Source: Polytrichum commune
Taxonomy: Eukaryota; Streptophyta; Polytrichopsida; Polytrichales; Polytrichaceae
NCBI GenBank assembly: GCA_950295325.1
Contig: OX485804.1
Location: forward strand, 68,550,033 to 68,614,032
Direction: 5' to 3'
Length of the DNA: 64,000 nt
Below are positions 26,172 through 37,600 of this stretch, one piece after another. The position numbers and the translations under genes are program-made. Within the stretch, counting starts at the first letter, position 1. The number at the start of each line of letters is the position of its first letter. A model generated the notes under the pieces. That model was given only the letters and a program-made list of their open reading frames with translations. It had not been told where the DNA came from and made no database searches.

Positions 26172-27540
26172 CACTACAAGGAAAACACGAAAAAATGACT
26201 ACGACCATATGACCGGATATGACTATTGGTTTTAGGGCAGTCATCTTGAACCAAAGTGATGACTAAAAGTGACTGTAGTCATCATATGACTAGGTTTTTA
26301 GTCATATTGGACATGACCTAGATGTAAACCGTGTATAGAACGTGTTGGGTACATGTTCTCTCAATATTTTTTATTTTCATGATAGTCATAGCGGACCACA
26401 TCACTAAGATTAGTATTTAGCTGACTGTGATTTTCGGGTCCTAATAGTGAATGGTTTTTATATTGCATTTGGACTTCCTTCGTACTTATTCATGTCGTGA
26501 GTCATGGGTCTTTGATCATTTCAGCAAATGTTTTTATGGCAATGCCATTTTTGTTGGTTGTATACTGTATTTTGACAATACAATCATTTTTAACTTATTT
26601 GTAATGCTTTTGAGTTCCACTACTTTTACACAACATCATACTTTATTTCTTGGCTTTGCAATATGCAAATACATAGTCTATACAGTCACAAAAAGAATGA
26701 TATACACCTATACCTACTTTGCCATGCGACGTCCCTTGCTAATGTCATACAACATGATCTTCCAAATTTGGATGTTCTTCCACAATGTGCAACGCTCGGT
26801 TCAACATCTACCATAGTTAGAACCCTGCATTCCCTCAATACAGGGGTACCAGGTGTTGTGTCAATGGAAGTGGATATGGGCCATGATGTTCTTCGGATTT
26901 GCCTTACTACAGACTATGCATTTCAGGTCTTCTATCTATCTTTGATGATATTCTTGAGCTTTGTGGATCTCTTCGTTAAATAATCTTCCACTCGTTTTTT
27001 TGTCATCTTTTAAAAAAAATTACTGCATATGAAGGGGAAATGCAAATGAATCTGCTGAATAAGGGATCAATCGATCAAATTTGAAGAGTGTGAATCATCG
27101 GCACATGCATTTGATACTAAAAAAATCGTAAAGCAATTTAAGAGAAGAAGCATTGCAATTAAATGCATTGTTCAAGAACCCTCGCATAATGAAGTTATTT
27201 ATTCCTCTTGGACCTTTAATAGCTCTACCTCCTCGAACTCTTCTTCTTTCATGGAAGTGGCAACTTCGTCATCCTCGAGTCCATTGCGGTAGAGTTGTTG
27301 TTATACATGCCTAGACACTATGTTATCATTTGTACAACTTTGAGTTCTTCATGTTTGTTTTCAGTATTTGGAGATTCCAATAATTATGTTCAAATTTTGT
27401 AGTCATAGAGTAAAAAATAAGGTCTACATTTAATTATCCACATGCTTTCAAAGTTTGTAGTCTTAGAGTCCAAAACAATGACTACATTTTGTCATCCGTA
27501 TGGAAGTTGGCTACAACAATTCGTTTTAGAGAAGACATCT
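26172..27540. mobile_element. Left end of a second CACTA-like element
   Basis: Begins CACTACAAGGAAAACACG, the inverted counterpart of the terminus ending at 4077, followed at once by GACTA/AGTCAT subterminal motifs (26195-26310). The same motifs return near 27400-27500. It runs in the same order toward copy 2 of the 695-bp block. The right end is not found, and similarity to copy 1 stops at 28444. A 121-codon plus-strand ORF near 26451 is not convincing as protein. Confidence 0.6.
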
Positions 27541-27750
27541 AAAGTCTGGAATTGCTAACTCTACCTAAACTATGCCAAATGAAGCAGTGGATCCGTACCT
27601 CACTCAAGGCCACTATAGTGGTTCAATTTATTGGGTAATGTGTGAATAGTTCATATCCCTCTTTAATTTCTCGTGTTGCTACATCATAGCATATTCTTAG
27701 GCTTTGGGGTTCCATGGTGTAGGCAACGACATATAGTACCATTGCACATT

Positions 27751-28444
27751 GGCAATCTCCTCCCTCCCAATAGAGTTATAAATGAAATATGCAATGTTTA
27801 CATTCAAAACATCCCCATCTTGGTACACGGTTTTCTTTAGTTGTAGCATATATTTTATAAACCATGGGTTTGCTTCGTACATACTTTTTGCATTCCGTTT
27901 AAAAAAACAATTGCCTTACAAATGACAATAATTCATTCCTGACCTTTGTTGTTTGCAATGCAAATACACCCAGTTCATGTATGGATGTGATGACACTCTA
28001 ACCTCCTACTTTCTGTTCCAATATGTAAAGGGAATGAGCTTCAAAATTGCTCATGAGCCCCATTGCCTATGAAAAATATCCGTCCCAAAATTACGCGCCA
28101 ACTTTTGTTGGGTGCTAAATGAACTAGGCTCTTGATCCCTTTGAAGTAGTAGAGTAGCTGAAATTATAGACTATAAAACAACAATTGTTGCAGCCTGCAC
28201 ATAAGGTCTTTGCATTTCCTACATGTTTGAATGCAACATAGCAAACTACGCATCATCCCACCTAAACATTCAGAAGAAGAAAAAAATCAACGATGTCCAG
28301 CAAACATATTATGATTGATTTCTTGAAATCAAGATCTCGCTTGTACTCTCAAAGATGTTTGCGGATGGTTTTTTTTTACAACATTTTTGCACCCGTGCTT
28401 TTTTTAATATGGGCATGCGTAACTTCTGAGTTGTTGTCTATCTA
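27751..28444. repeat. Dispersed ~695-bp duplicated block, copy 2
   Basis: Near-identical to 262-956. On the minus strand a 61-codon frame (27882-27697) continues past the block edge into unique sequence, again suggesting an exon of a mobile-element gene. The block ends at TCTATCTA, immediately followed by CCGGGGAGCGC, which is absent from copy 1. That is a probable breakpoint or insertion edge. Confidence 0.8.
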
Positions 28445-28861
28445 CCGGGGAGCGCTATCATATGAGCGGTGAGCAGTGAGCGATGAGCAGTGAGCAGTAA
28501 ATAATGAGCGGATAAGGGTGAGAAAAATTCAAGAAACATACCCATCACCGTGGGTTTGGTATCCTATTACCACATACTTGTAGCTCAAACATCAACACAT
28601 GTTACATGCCGAAAACTAACTTGCTAATTGATTGCTCCAATTCATATGAACAAATGAAACAATGATGGAAGCTATAAAACAATGATGTTGTGGAAATCAT
28701 TAGGGTTTAGGGATTTTAGACAATGGTCACACAAATCAATGTCCACTCTTAGTGGTTATTTTATAAAAACAAGATAATTGCCACCAAAAAAAAAACATGT
28801 GCACATATATACCAAGTCATGTGCAAGACCTCTTCATGCACCTATATTCTATTCTATTCTA
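28445..28861. other. Novel junction sequence with GAGCAGTGAGC motifs
   Basis: Starts CCGGGGAGCGCTATCATATG and then carries about five GAGCGGTGAGCAG / GAGCAGTGAGC-type units (28461-28510). It separates the truncated CACTA-like block from the 3' end of the interrupted ParB/methyltransferase pseudogene and may be the outer edge of whatever brought that gene here. No second end found. Confidence 0.35.
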
Positions 28862-29941
28862 TTATTTATCAATGTCCTTATTATTACAAACACGAACATT
28901 ACATTCCTGTGCCTCTATATCCATGTATGTCAAGATACGAAGATCGTAATGTTTAGGTCTACTTCGCCTTGGAGGTGTAATGATGGTTGCTAACCGTATT
29001 GCCTCAGACTCGGCATACACAGGGAGAATGAATTGATGAGGGGGGGACATCGCTTCCTTCATTTTTCTACACACAATATCCAAAAATGTTAGGACCAATT
29101 GGTGGAAGACTAAGTAGTCCACAAAAAAAACCAAAATTTTAAAATCATTCAAACCAACAAACTTACGTACTCAAGCGAGATTTCCTTGGAACTTTCCGAA
29201 TAGGCTCGTCATCATCTTCGCATGCCATGCTAATTGATTGCAAGCCATGGACAATAGGAGGTGGCAACAAATCACACAAAGGGGCTAATATTGCGTCGAA
29301 AATTGCCGAGTATTTTTCGAATGTAACAAGGTGACGGCCACTCGACGGCAAGCATGAATAGATGCACCTGCAATAAATATAATCATGCACATTATAACAT
29401 ATTTTTCATGTACAGAAGACTTAAATTCTAAAACTTACAAAAAAACAAAAAAGAATATGTGTCTAACCTGTAGATGCATAAGCATCAAGGACAACATCTC
29501 CTGGTTTAGTCAATGCTTCAATAAGAAATTGCAAAGACTCTGGATCTTTCTCACGTGCTCCTCTCCATGGGATATTTCCATGCATCAATTGAGTCTTGGA
29601 CGTAGTACGATTGAAGAAGATATCTAGGGCCCCCACTTCCATTGGAGAAAGACCACCTACTTTGTTGAAAACAAATTGTGGACGGGGCTCCAATCGAAAG
29701 AACATCATGACTCGAAACCGTCGAGTCTATATACAATGTTGTATCCTTAGTATTAGAGAATAATTATTTGTCAAGATATCAAACAACAAATATAATGCAC
29801 ACATAAACAAAAAAAATACTTGAAGATTTAAGATAAGAGTGTACCGTAAGTTTTGTATCTGTTGGCAGACACAATGACAATTCATTTATTGCCCACCAAT
29901 CCTTTGCCAATGCAAATCCATATGAAGCAGCATATGCCCTA
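28862..29941 (-). pseudogene. Interrupted ParB/methyltransferase gene, 3' part
   Basis: Second half of the gene whose first half ends at 54910. Exon 8 resumes here (29937-29845 after the duplicated CCTA), then exon 9 (29726-29468), exon 10 (29367-29167) and exon 11 (29066-28862, ending TAA). Joining the halves and counting the 4-bp duplication once gives an exon 8 of 348 bp, a whole number of codons, in phase with exon 9. Exon 9 carries a typical beta-class methyltransferase block: motif X-like EKDPESLQFLIEALTKPGD, then motif I DVVLDAYASTG. Exon 10 continues GASIHACRR and then must shift frame by one base near 29345 to read SGRHLVTFEKYSAIFDAIL, the expected motif II region. Exon 11 adds a ~67-residue tail (KMKEAMSPPHQFILPVY onward). 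The shift and the 25-kb insertion mark it as broken. Confidence 0.8.
29938..29941. repeat. Target-site duplication of giant element, left (CCTA)
   Basis: CCTA precedes the left terminus and recurs directly after the right terminus at 54910-54913. Removing one copy plus the element restores GAT GTT AGG GCA TAT on the minus strand, in frame. Confidence 0.8.
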
Positions 29942-29975
29942 ATGGGGATATTAACTAAAATGAGCCAATTGGGCC
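29942..29975 (+). repeat. Left terminal inverted repeat of giant element
   Basis: Identical for 23 bp to the right terminus read inward, then similar for about 10 bp (GCCAATTGGGCC versus GACAAATGGTCC). Two direct GGGAACGTG copies follow at about 30000-30020; the right end has one exact and one similar copy. Confidence 0.85.
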
Positions 29976-30600
29976 ATTATGAGACAATTCGTACCAATGG
30001 GAACGTGCATTGGGAACGTGGTTCACGAGTAAATATCCGTGAATTGCCATCATTGACAAGGTTTAGAACAAGAGGAAGGTCATCAACATAGACTAGGGCA
30101 CTATTTCATGCACATTGGTGTATATATATAAGCTAAAATAATGCTTATTCTAGCCCACATAAAAACTTAGCCCAGTTGTCACCATGGGTGTTCACTCGTG
30201 ACCAACCAACACCCCGCAACAGATGAGCCTAGTATATCCATAATACAACATAAGTCGATACCACTAAGGAACAACCATGCGCATGTCAACAACTGTATGC
30301 AAATATAATGGGCCTAATCATAAAAGCTATCATGGGCACTTAATACTACTCAGAGAATACAAATACATCTAACCACGAGTGAACGCCCGTGACCAATCAA
30401 CGCCATGCAACACACGATGCAAGATCCATAACACATGAAGGAAGGTCTACATATCATATCCGACTACACAAATGAGGGTCAAAAAATCATTTGATTGAAT
30501 CATAGATGCCACAGTGGGTACAAAAAATGTGAACAAAGTATATGAATTGTTGTATCCACGGGTGAACACCCGTGGAAAATCTATCACCATAAAGGTCCGG

Positions 30601-31145
30601 CTATCTACAAGAGGAGTATGAATCCTTAATCATTTTCAACATCTTGTCATGAGGTTGTCTTTGAGCTATAGTACATTGCTTGCGCTTGACTTCTTCAAGC
30701 CGTTTTTTCTCCTCCATCAAAACTGTAGCTTCTCGAAGTTGTTTCACCCTTGCAGCCACATAATCAGACATGGATGAGGTGGTATTGGGTGAACTACACC
30801 TCCAACATCCAGAACTATTTCCCGAGCCCGTGGGCTCATTGGGGTGAGTGGTTTGGAGAGAAAGGTGTCTCTTCACCCGAGCGCGTGTGACCGGACCCGC
30901 AACATCGACCGGAACAGCCTCCTCAACCGCGACCGGAACAGCCACCGCAACCGCGAGCGCAACATCGTGTGTTTGGAGCATATGTGTCTACCACAACAAA
31001 CGACAAATTGATATTAGAATCCCTGGGATGAAACACAACTAAAAAAATTGGGATTCATGTGGAAAATGAATTACCTTAGGGCATGGAGATGTCACTTCGG
31101 CGAAGTCGGCGTTAGCATCCGGAGGACGTTGTCGACATGGTGGAC
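30601..31145 (-). CDS. Small unidentified gene on giant element
   Basis: Terminal exon ~30989-30601 (ending TGA in SSCR) joins in phase to an upstream exon ending CCTAAG|GTAATT near 31076 (..DANADFAEVTSPCPK). The product has an Ala/Val-rich low-complexity stretch, then a basic RARVKRH patch, then a Lys/Glu-rich helix (SDYVAARVKQLREATVLMEE and on to KKRLEEVKRKQ) that may form a coiled coil. The start is uncertain. No family recognised. It lies between the left terminus and the phosphatase-ending gene, on the same strand. Confidence 0.4.
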
Positions 31146-31669
31146 TGGCAATATAGTTCTTAGGTCGCGTTTGGAATGGGGAATGCTGTTAGGATACAAT
31201 AACATAAGAGTCCATGGAAGAAGGACATTATGTGCAAGAGGAGCCCGTCCGTTGCCCTTTAGTAAAGATGAACATGTTCAAAACATATGAATTATAGCCG
31301 ACTAAGTCCTACATATTAAAATTCGCTATGACAACCATAATTCCCAAAAACACAACTAACATTGTCCAAGTGGCCTGATACATTCATTGAATCAACTACC
31401 ACATTGCCACGGGTGAACACCCGTGGGACAATGCCAGACATTCACTGTGGTCGGAAATAGTCGGGTATTCTCTAACACCGCAGTGTTGCAAAGTAGTAGA
31501 CTCCCAGTGAGATACATTCATGACCATGACATGTTTGCATGAAGAAAATCCACAAAACCAAAACAAGTTTCAAATGAAGTTGAAAGGCAACAAAGTTTCA
31601 GATCCACTCATTTCAAATACAATGTACCGATAGTGCAAATGTGCACTATAGGCGGCCCCAATAGGGAAT

Positions 31670-34600
31670 CTACATTAACATCTGAGCCTCTGGAACCATA
31701 CGGGCAGAAGTCAGTATTTTATGTCTAACTAATGATTGCTTATAAATCAGAGAACTTGGCAGCTCTAGATTGAAGGGTCCCTGTCCTGATGGATAAGGGT
31801 TGCTCCCCACAAAATCTGGCACATACTGTTGAGAACTCAAGAGCCTTTGCAGGTAACTATGCAGAGTATCCAAGCTTTGGTTTGACATAAATGGTACAGG
31901 GTTAATGTAGCTCCCAGGAGGGTTTGGGATGCATTTGTAAGGGGAGTCATCAACAAGTAATGTAGTCCTATGACTGGGTTGCTTCGTATGCGGCACTGGA
32001 TGCGTCCGGCTCCACTCAAAAAATGCGCACAGGTCTTTCATGAAGAAGCTTGAATCAGCATTCATAGGACTAGGAAGAACTTGTCCTCTCTCATCCTTCA
32101 GAGTGTGACACAATTCTTGCCCAAACACATACTCTGGATGTCTACAACCATTGAAGAAGTGCCGGACAATTGGCTGAAGATTCTTCATAAGCTTCGACGA
32201 CCAGATGACAACATGGAAGTTTGAGAGAACAAAACGCAGAAAGCGTCCCAGTCCTCTCCTAGGTATGAGGGCACTATATGGGAGAAAGAGTGGAACCAAC
32301 TCCCCAGTTATCTGAGGGCTATGTTGTGATTCAAGAGTCTTCCTGGTGTTGACATTGTCGCACTTTGTTGACCTCACCAGGATCCCGTTCACATCCAGCA
32401 CTAACCATATCTTCTCTCTCCGATGGACAACAGTGGTTGGAGAGGTGAGGATCTGGCGATGACAAAATTGAAAGTCATTGTAAAGAATTTCTATCTAAGG
32501 AAAAAGTATATTCTACATGATTTTTATCGAATGAAACAACACGTTGGGTACACATGAGTATGCAAGATAAAAGAATGCCTCCACATTTATGGATTAGTTT
32601 TGCGAGATCGAGGAAAATATCGTACCGAAGGTGGTATTCCGGCAGTGGCTGTATGACCTGTGACCACATGCACACATGACTTATGAGATCCACACGCTCA
32701 AACCCATAATCTCCCACGGGTGAACACCCGTGGGCACAATATCAAAAGTCCCTTATATAAATATTACTCGAGAGATAACAATTTGTATGGAAATTGAAAA
32801 GTATAAACAGGTGGTCCCACGGGTGTTCACCCGTGGGACCAATTGCATTCAAATAACACTATATATGATACCTTGAGCTTGGCTTAGGGGGGGATCCCCA
32901 CCATGTGCAGGGTCGTCATGAGAACTCGGTGGAATGACATCCCGTTCTGCCGCAACCAACACCTGTTGCAAAGACACTTTTAGAAATCTTGACGAGTTTG
33001 CTTCCACCGCCAAACACAATATAGCATTGGAAAGGGAGTATGTATTACCATTTCGGACGATGCCGGTTGACCCTCAGCAACACGTTCGACATGAGGGCTT
33101 GAGGACTCCGCAACTGCAACATCGACTTCCCTCCTTGGAGACTCTGGCACTCCAGTAATGTCAATGATCTCCAACGTAGAGTCCACAACACTGCCGGCTT
33201 GAGCGGCCGAGGACCCCGCGAATTGACCTCGTTCATCACGATGTTTGGGAGCTTCGAACGCTGTCCATCTCTTTCTCATTTTCTTTAATGCAGCGGCATG
33301 AAGAATATGTTTCACCTTCACTGCTTCACAAAACGCTGGTGTGGAGAGATAAGCGAACATCTTGTGATAATCGTACGACGTGTACAAATGCGCAAGATTC
33401 AATCGCACGTTCTCGGGCACATCTACCAAGTATTTGTCCACAAATGGGGCAAAATGCACCTTGTCCTTCCCATCCGATTCCTTGCCCATGTCAGGTCTCC
33501 CAGCAAACACCGGGTGAGGGTCATCAACAAAGTTGAGTTTCACTCTGTTGTACCCAGGCTTCCCATAATCCTCATCCTCGGAATCATCCGTCATGTAGTC
33601 CGCAAACGTCCCCCGAATCCGATGTGGAACTCGATCTCTCACCTTCACCCTCACGTCTAGTTCTACGCATCTTTCGGGCACATCGTCATCACTATCCAAG
33701 CATATGACTTCGGTTCGAATAACCTCCTCTGCTTCATTGGATGGTGCCGCTACAGTAGGCTCTTCTGCAACCACAACACCAGGTGAATCACGATTTGATC
33801 GCCCATGTCCTAGCACCTCGAGAACGGCAGCGGCAACGTCCTCAACAGGTGAGCTGACGTTCAAATCTGTGTTTGTCCCTTCAACATGCACAGCTTCAGA
33901 CATGATTGCATCCCGCGGAACATCCGCTTGGCCAGATTCAACCTCGCGATAAAGACCAGAATGCTCCGTTGCCTCCGAAGACCGCGAGTGATCTCCAACT
34001 CTAGCAGGACGTAGAGATGACCTTCCCCTTCGAGGAGCTTTCATTTTCTTTCTTGCAGTCGGTTTCGATGCAGACCTTGCAGCAGGATTAGCTGACTGCG
34101 GACGCTCATCCTCCTCATATTCTTCCATAGGTTGAACATCTAGTTGTTCTTGACTTCGTCTAGATGTGTCAAACTGTGCAAACCCGCGGCCGGGTGTAGA
34201 TGGGATCCCAGACGAGAAAGATCCCACAGGGTGATGGACACTGTGCTCGGCTTGTGGACGACCAACTTCCTCTAAGTTGGAAGCATCCTCTTGCCGCTCC
34301 TCCTCACCCTCCCCCTCCCCCTCCCCCACGGGTGAACACCCGTGGGGAACCTGCTCCGGGGACATGGCCTCCAAAGAGGCCTCCGCCATGGCTGACGCCT
34401 TGTAATTGAAGGCCTCCTCCTCCACCTCTGCCATGACCTCAGCCATGGCCTCCGCCAGTGCGTCGTCCATGACCACCTCTTCTTCCTCTTCCTCTTCCTC
34501 TTCCTCTTCCTCTTCGTCGGCCACTTCCTCTTCCTCCGCAGACTCCCCTAGGACAACAACTGGGTCATCTTCCTCCTCCACCTCTTCCTCCTCCACCTCT

Positions 34601-37600
34601 TCCTCCTCCTCCTCCTCCTCCTCTTCTACGTCCTCTTCATTTATGTCATTCGCACGCTTTCTTCCAATCTCGCGCTCAATGATGGAATCCACATCGATAC
34701 GCCCTTCTTCCTCTTCCAAATCCTGGGCAGCGAATTTTCCTTCCTCATTCCACCTTTGTATGCTCCAGTCAACTGCGGCAATCATCTTCGTCTTCGCCAC
34801 CTCTAGCATCTCTGCCGGCACAATATTCAACACCTTCATACCCAATGCCTGCAAAAACCAAGGCATGAGATAAATAACTTCTCAATCAAATTAGTCTACA
34901 TCCAAAAGCGAATAGAATTAAACCAATAGTCCCAACTATTTGTCTACCAACTAATTGTCAGGAAAGCTATCGAGAAGGTGGCTATCAACCAAGTGGATAT
35001 AAAGCAGGTGGATGTCTAGGCCCACGGGTGTTCACCCGTGGGCCTCCCAACCTGGTTTATGGTTAGGTTATCCAAAACACCATCCAAACCAACGATAATA
35101 TTCAGAAATTCAAGAACCACTTAGGGGAAAAGATGCTCATTACTTACATGTGCCACTATGTGCGCCTTATTGCCTCCACAAATATTGAGAAAAGAAGACC
35201 CCTCAAGACATGAAGGCTTGATGATATCTATGTAGGTCTGCATCCTCAACTCCCCCTTGAATAAACACTTGGCCTCCTCATTGGAATACGCCCTTTTCAC
35301 TGAATAACGTTTATATCGCCCCGGGTCATGGACGTCCAACATCTTCCGGCCTCCACAGAGCCGCACAGCCACCTCCGAACTTGATTCGCCCCTATTCGGA
35401 AAAATGCAGTTTGTAACCCGAAGAGCATTTGATTCGAAGAAGCAATCGCGAGATGCAATTTTCTCCTCTTTAGTGCCATGGTATAAGGCGTCACAAAATC
35501 TGGCGTTGCTCGGAAGGTGCGCCTTCAGCACATTGTGAATGAAATGCCGATCCGGATATTCTGAAATCACAGTCCACAATTGGGGGGAGTTTAAAATGCC
35601 TGGGAAATCACGACGAAGACCTTGCAGAGTGGAATCCATACACTCCTTCACACGCCCCCCAGTGTCTTTTCCCGCCTGGACTCCGGGGAGAAACCTTGTG
35701 TCCATGTACGCGTGCAGGACTGGTGCAAGCACTGTCCCACCACTGATCTTGTAGTTGTTGTCAATAGACAACACGACATGCTCGGGTGTAACCTCGGTGT
35801 TATGTGTACCTAAAATGTTCCTCACTCCTTCTTCAAACCGGTCCGGAATAGGTACTCTCTTCCTTGTGGGGTTCATAGTGCCAAGAAGGTACTCCGCTCC
35901 AAGCAAGTCTACAAGTCGTTCTCGCTGGAGTTTACCAAACTTATTCGCATACTTCCATACTCTCCAACAATCACGATCAATGGTCTCTTTCTGATCGATG
36001 TGGACAATGGAGTCGGGTCTAGACACTGTGCCATCGCGATATAAGTTTCATTCTTCTTTTTCCTGTTCATCGCCCAATCGCGCACAGTCTTCAAGGTATG
36101 TCGAGGGTGTTCCTCTCCATCTCTGGTGGTGAGGATTTGATTCGCTGCCATGTCGAGCTCCATCTCTGTCAAGCCCCGAAATTGTTTCAGGTCGTTCTTG
36201 ACCACCTTCTTCGACTTAAACCCCTTTGTCTCTTTCATAAGAGCTCCGGTCTTCGGGTCTACATAGTCACCACTCTCGTAATCCTTGAATATCCGCTCCC
36301 ACTTCCTCCATATGTCATCGCCCAATACAGGCAAGACGTGCTCCATGATCAGGTTGGTCTCCTTCTCCACGCGGAACGTCCACATGACGCACGTAATAAA
36401 TGCCTATATCAAACACCGGCAATGTATCAATCTCTATGAAAAAAACCTCCATGTATTTCCAGCAATCACCAACAACATGATAGTCGCCCACGGGTGAACA
36501 CCCGTGGGAGTCACAGAAATGAGAAATTCAAAAGTCACAGGTTTGAAAAATACCTTCCACTTCTTAAAAGCTTCCGTGTTGCTGGCCTTCTCGCGTACAG
36601 TTCGGTCAGGTCTTCCTCGCCTAATCCAGGTCTTCCTAGCGTGCTGAATGCACTCCGTAAATGACGGAAAGTGCTTCCTGTACTCACTATCCAGGTTCAG
36701 AACACCAGAGAGGTGGAACAGAGGGTCGTCATCACCTTCAGGGGCCCAGACCACATTACAAGGCCATTTCGAGAAAAACCTCTTCACCTCATCTGTGCTG
36801 CTAGGGTCATTCACATACTCGAGACAGGCTGCTAACGTGTGCTGTCCATTTACCACGTGGAATGATTTGTCCTTCACCTCCTCAAAATTGAATGGTTTAG
36901 TTCGCCTATCCGAAGGAACGATTGTCAAGAAGTTGGGATGAATCTTCGGAATGAAGGCATAGTTGAATAACCATGTCTTGATCTCCTTCAAATGCGCCTC
37001 GGATATGGGTCGGCAATTATACCCTGCATCTCCCCGCTCTATATTGTCAATATTGACATAGCCATTCACGCCTTCACCGAATATCCACACCCTTTGGTAC
37101 TTGTTCTTGAACAACTCCATATCCATCAACCTGTCTCCAACCGATTTGTCTGGAGGCCCATGCATTGATCGCTTGGGAATCTTCTCGAGTTCAAGAAATG
37201 GACTATCCTCAGGTGTTTTCTTCTTGCCTCTCTTGGAGACAACATCCTGGCCGTCAGTGTCTTCGACAATCAGTGGTTGTCCTTCATCGGGTCTCGTCTT
37301 CTTCCTAGACGAGGTGGCACGTACATCAGCAAGATCCTTCCTCTTGCCATCGCGGATTTCCTTCTTCTTCAAAGATGCTTCCAACCTTGCCGCCTTTGCC
37401 TCCTCAACTATAACCTTCACTCGTGCTAGAGCAGACTTGTAGTCCTGCTCGATCATTACTGACCTCTCCTCCACGGACTTCGTGTGCACATTGGTCTCGC
37501 AATATAGTATACAATAGGTGAGGAAATCACCGTTCAGTAAGCAGATGTTCTCTCCCTCATTGTTGAGCTCTTCATTCACATCCGCATATGAGAAAGTCTC

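Noticed and set aside
29385-29627. 80-codon plus-strand ORF
   Set aside because: Antisense shadow of methyltransferase exon 9.
34406-34873. 155-codon plus-strand Ser-rich ORF
   Set aside because: It is the complement of the Glu-rich linker of the minus-strand gene; the Ser runs are TCC/TCT complements of GAG/GAA-type codons.
36020-36100. Short intron to explain the frame change in the fusion gene
   Set aside because: The only GT-AG pair of plausible size (about 60 bp) is a multiple of three and does not change the frame.
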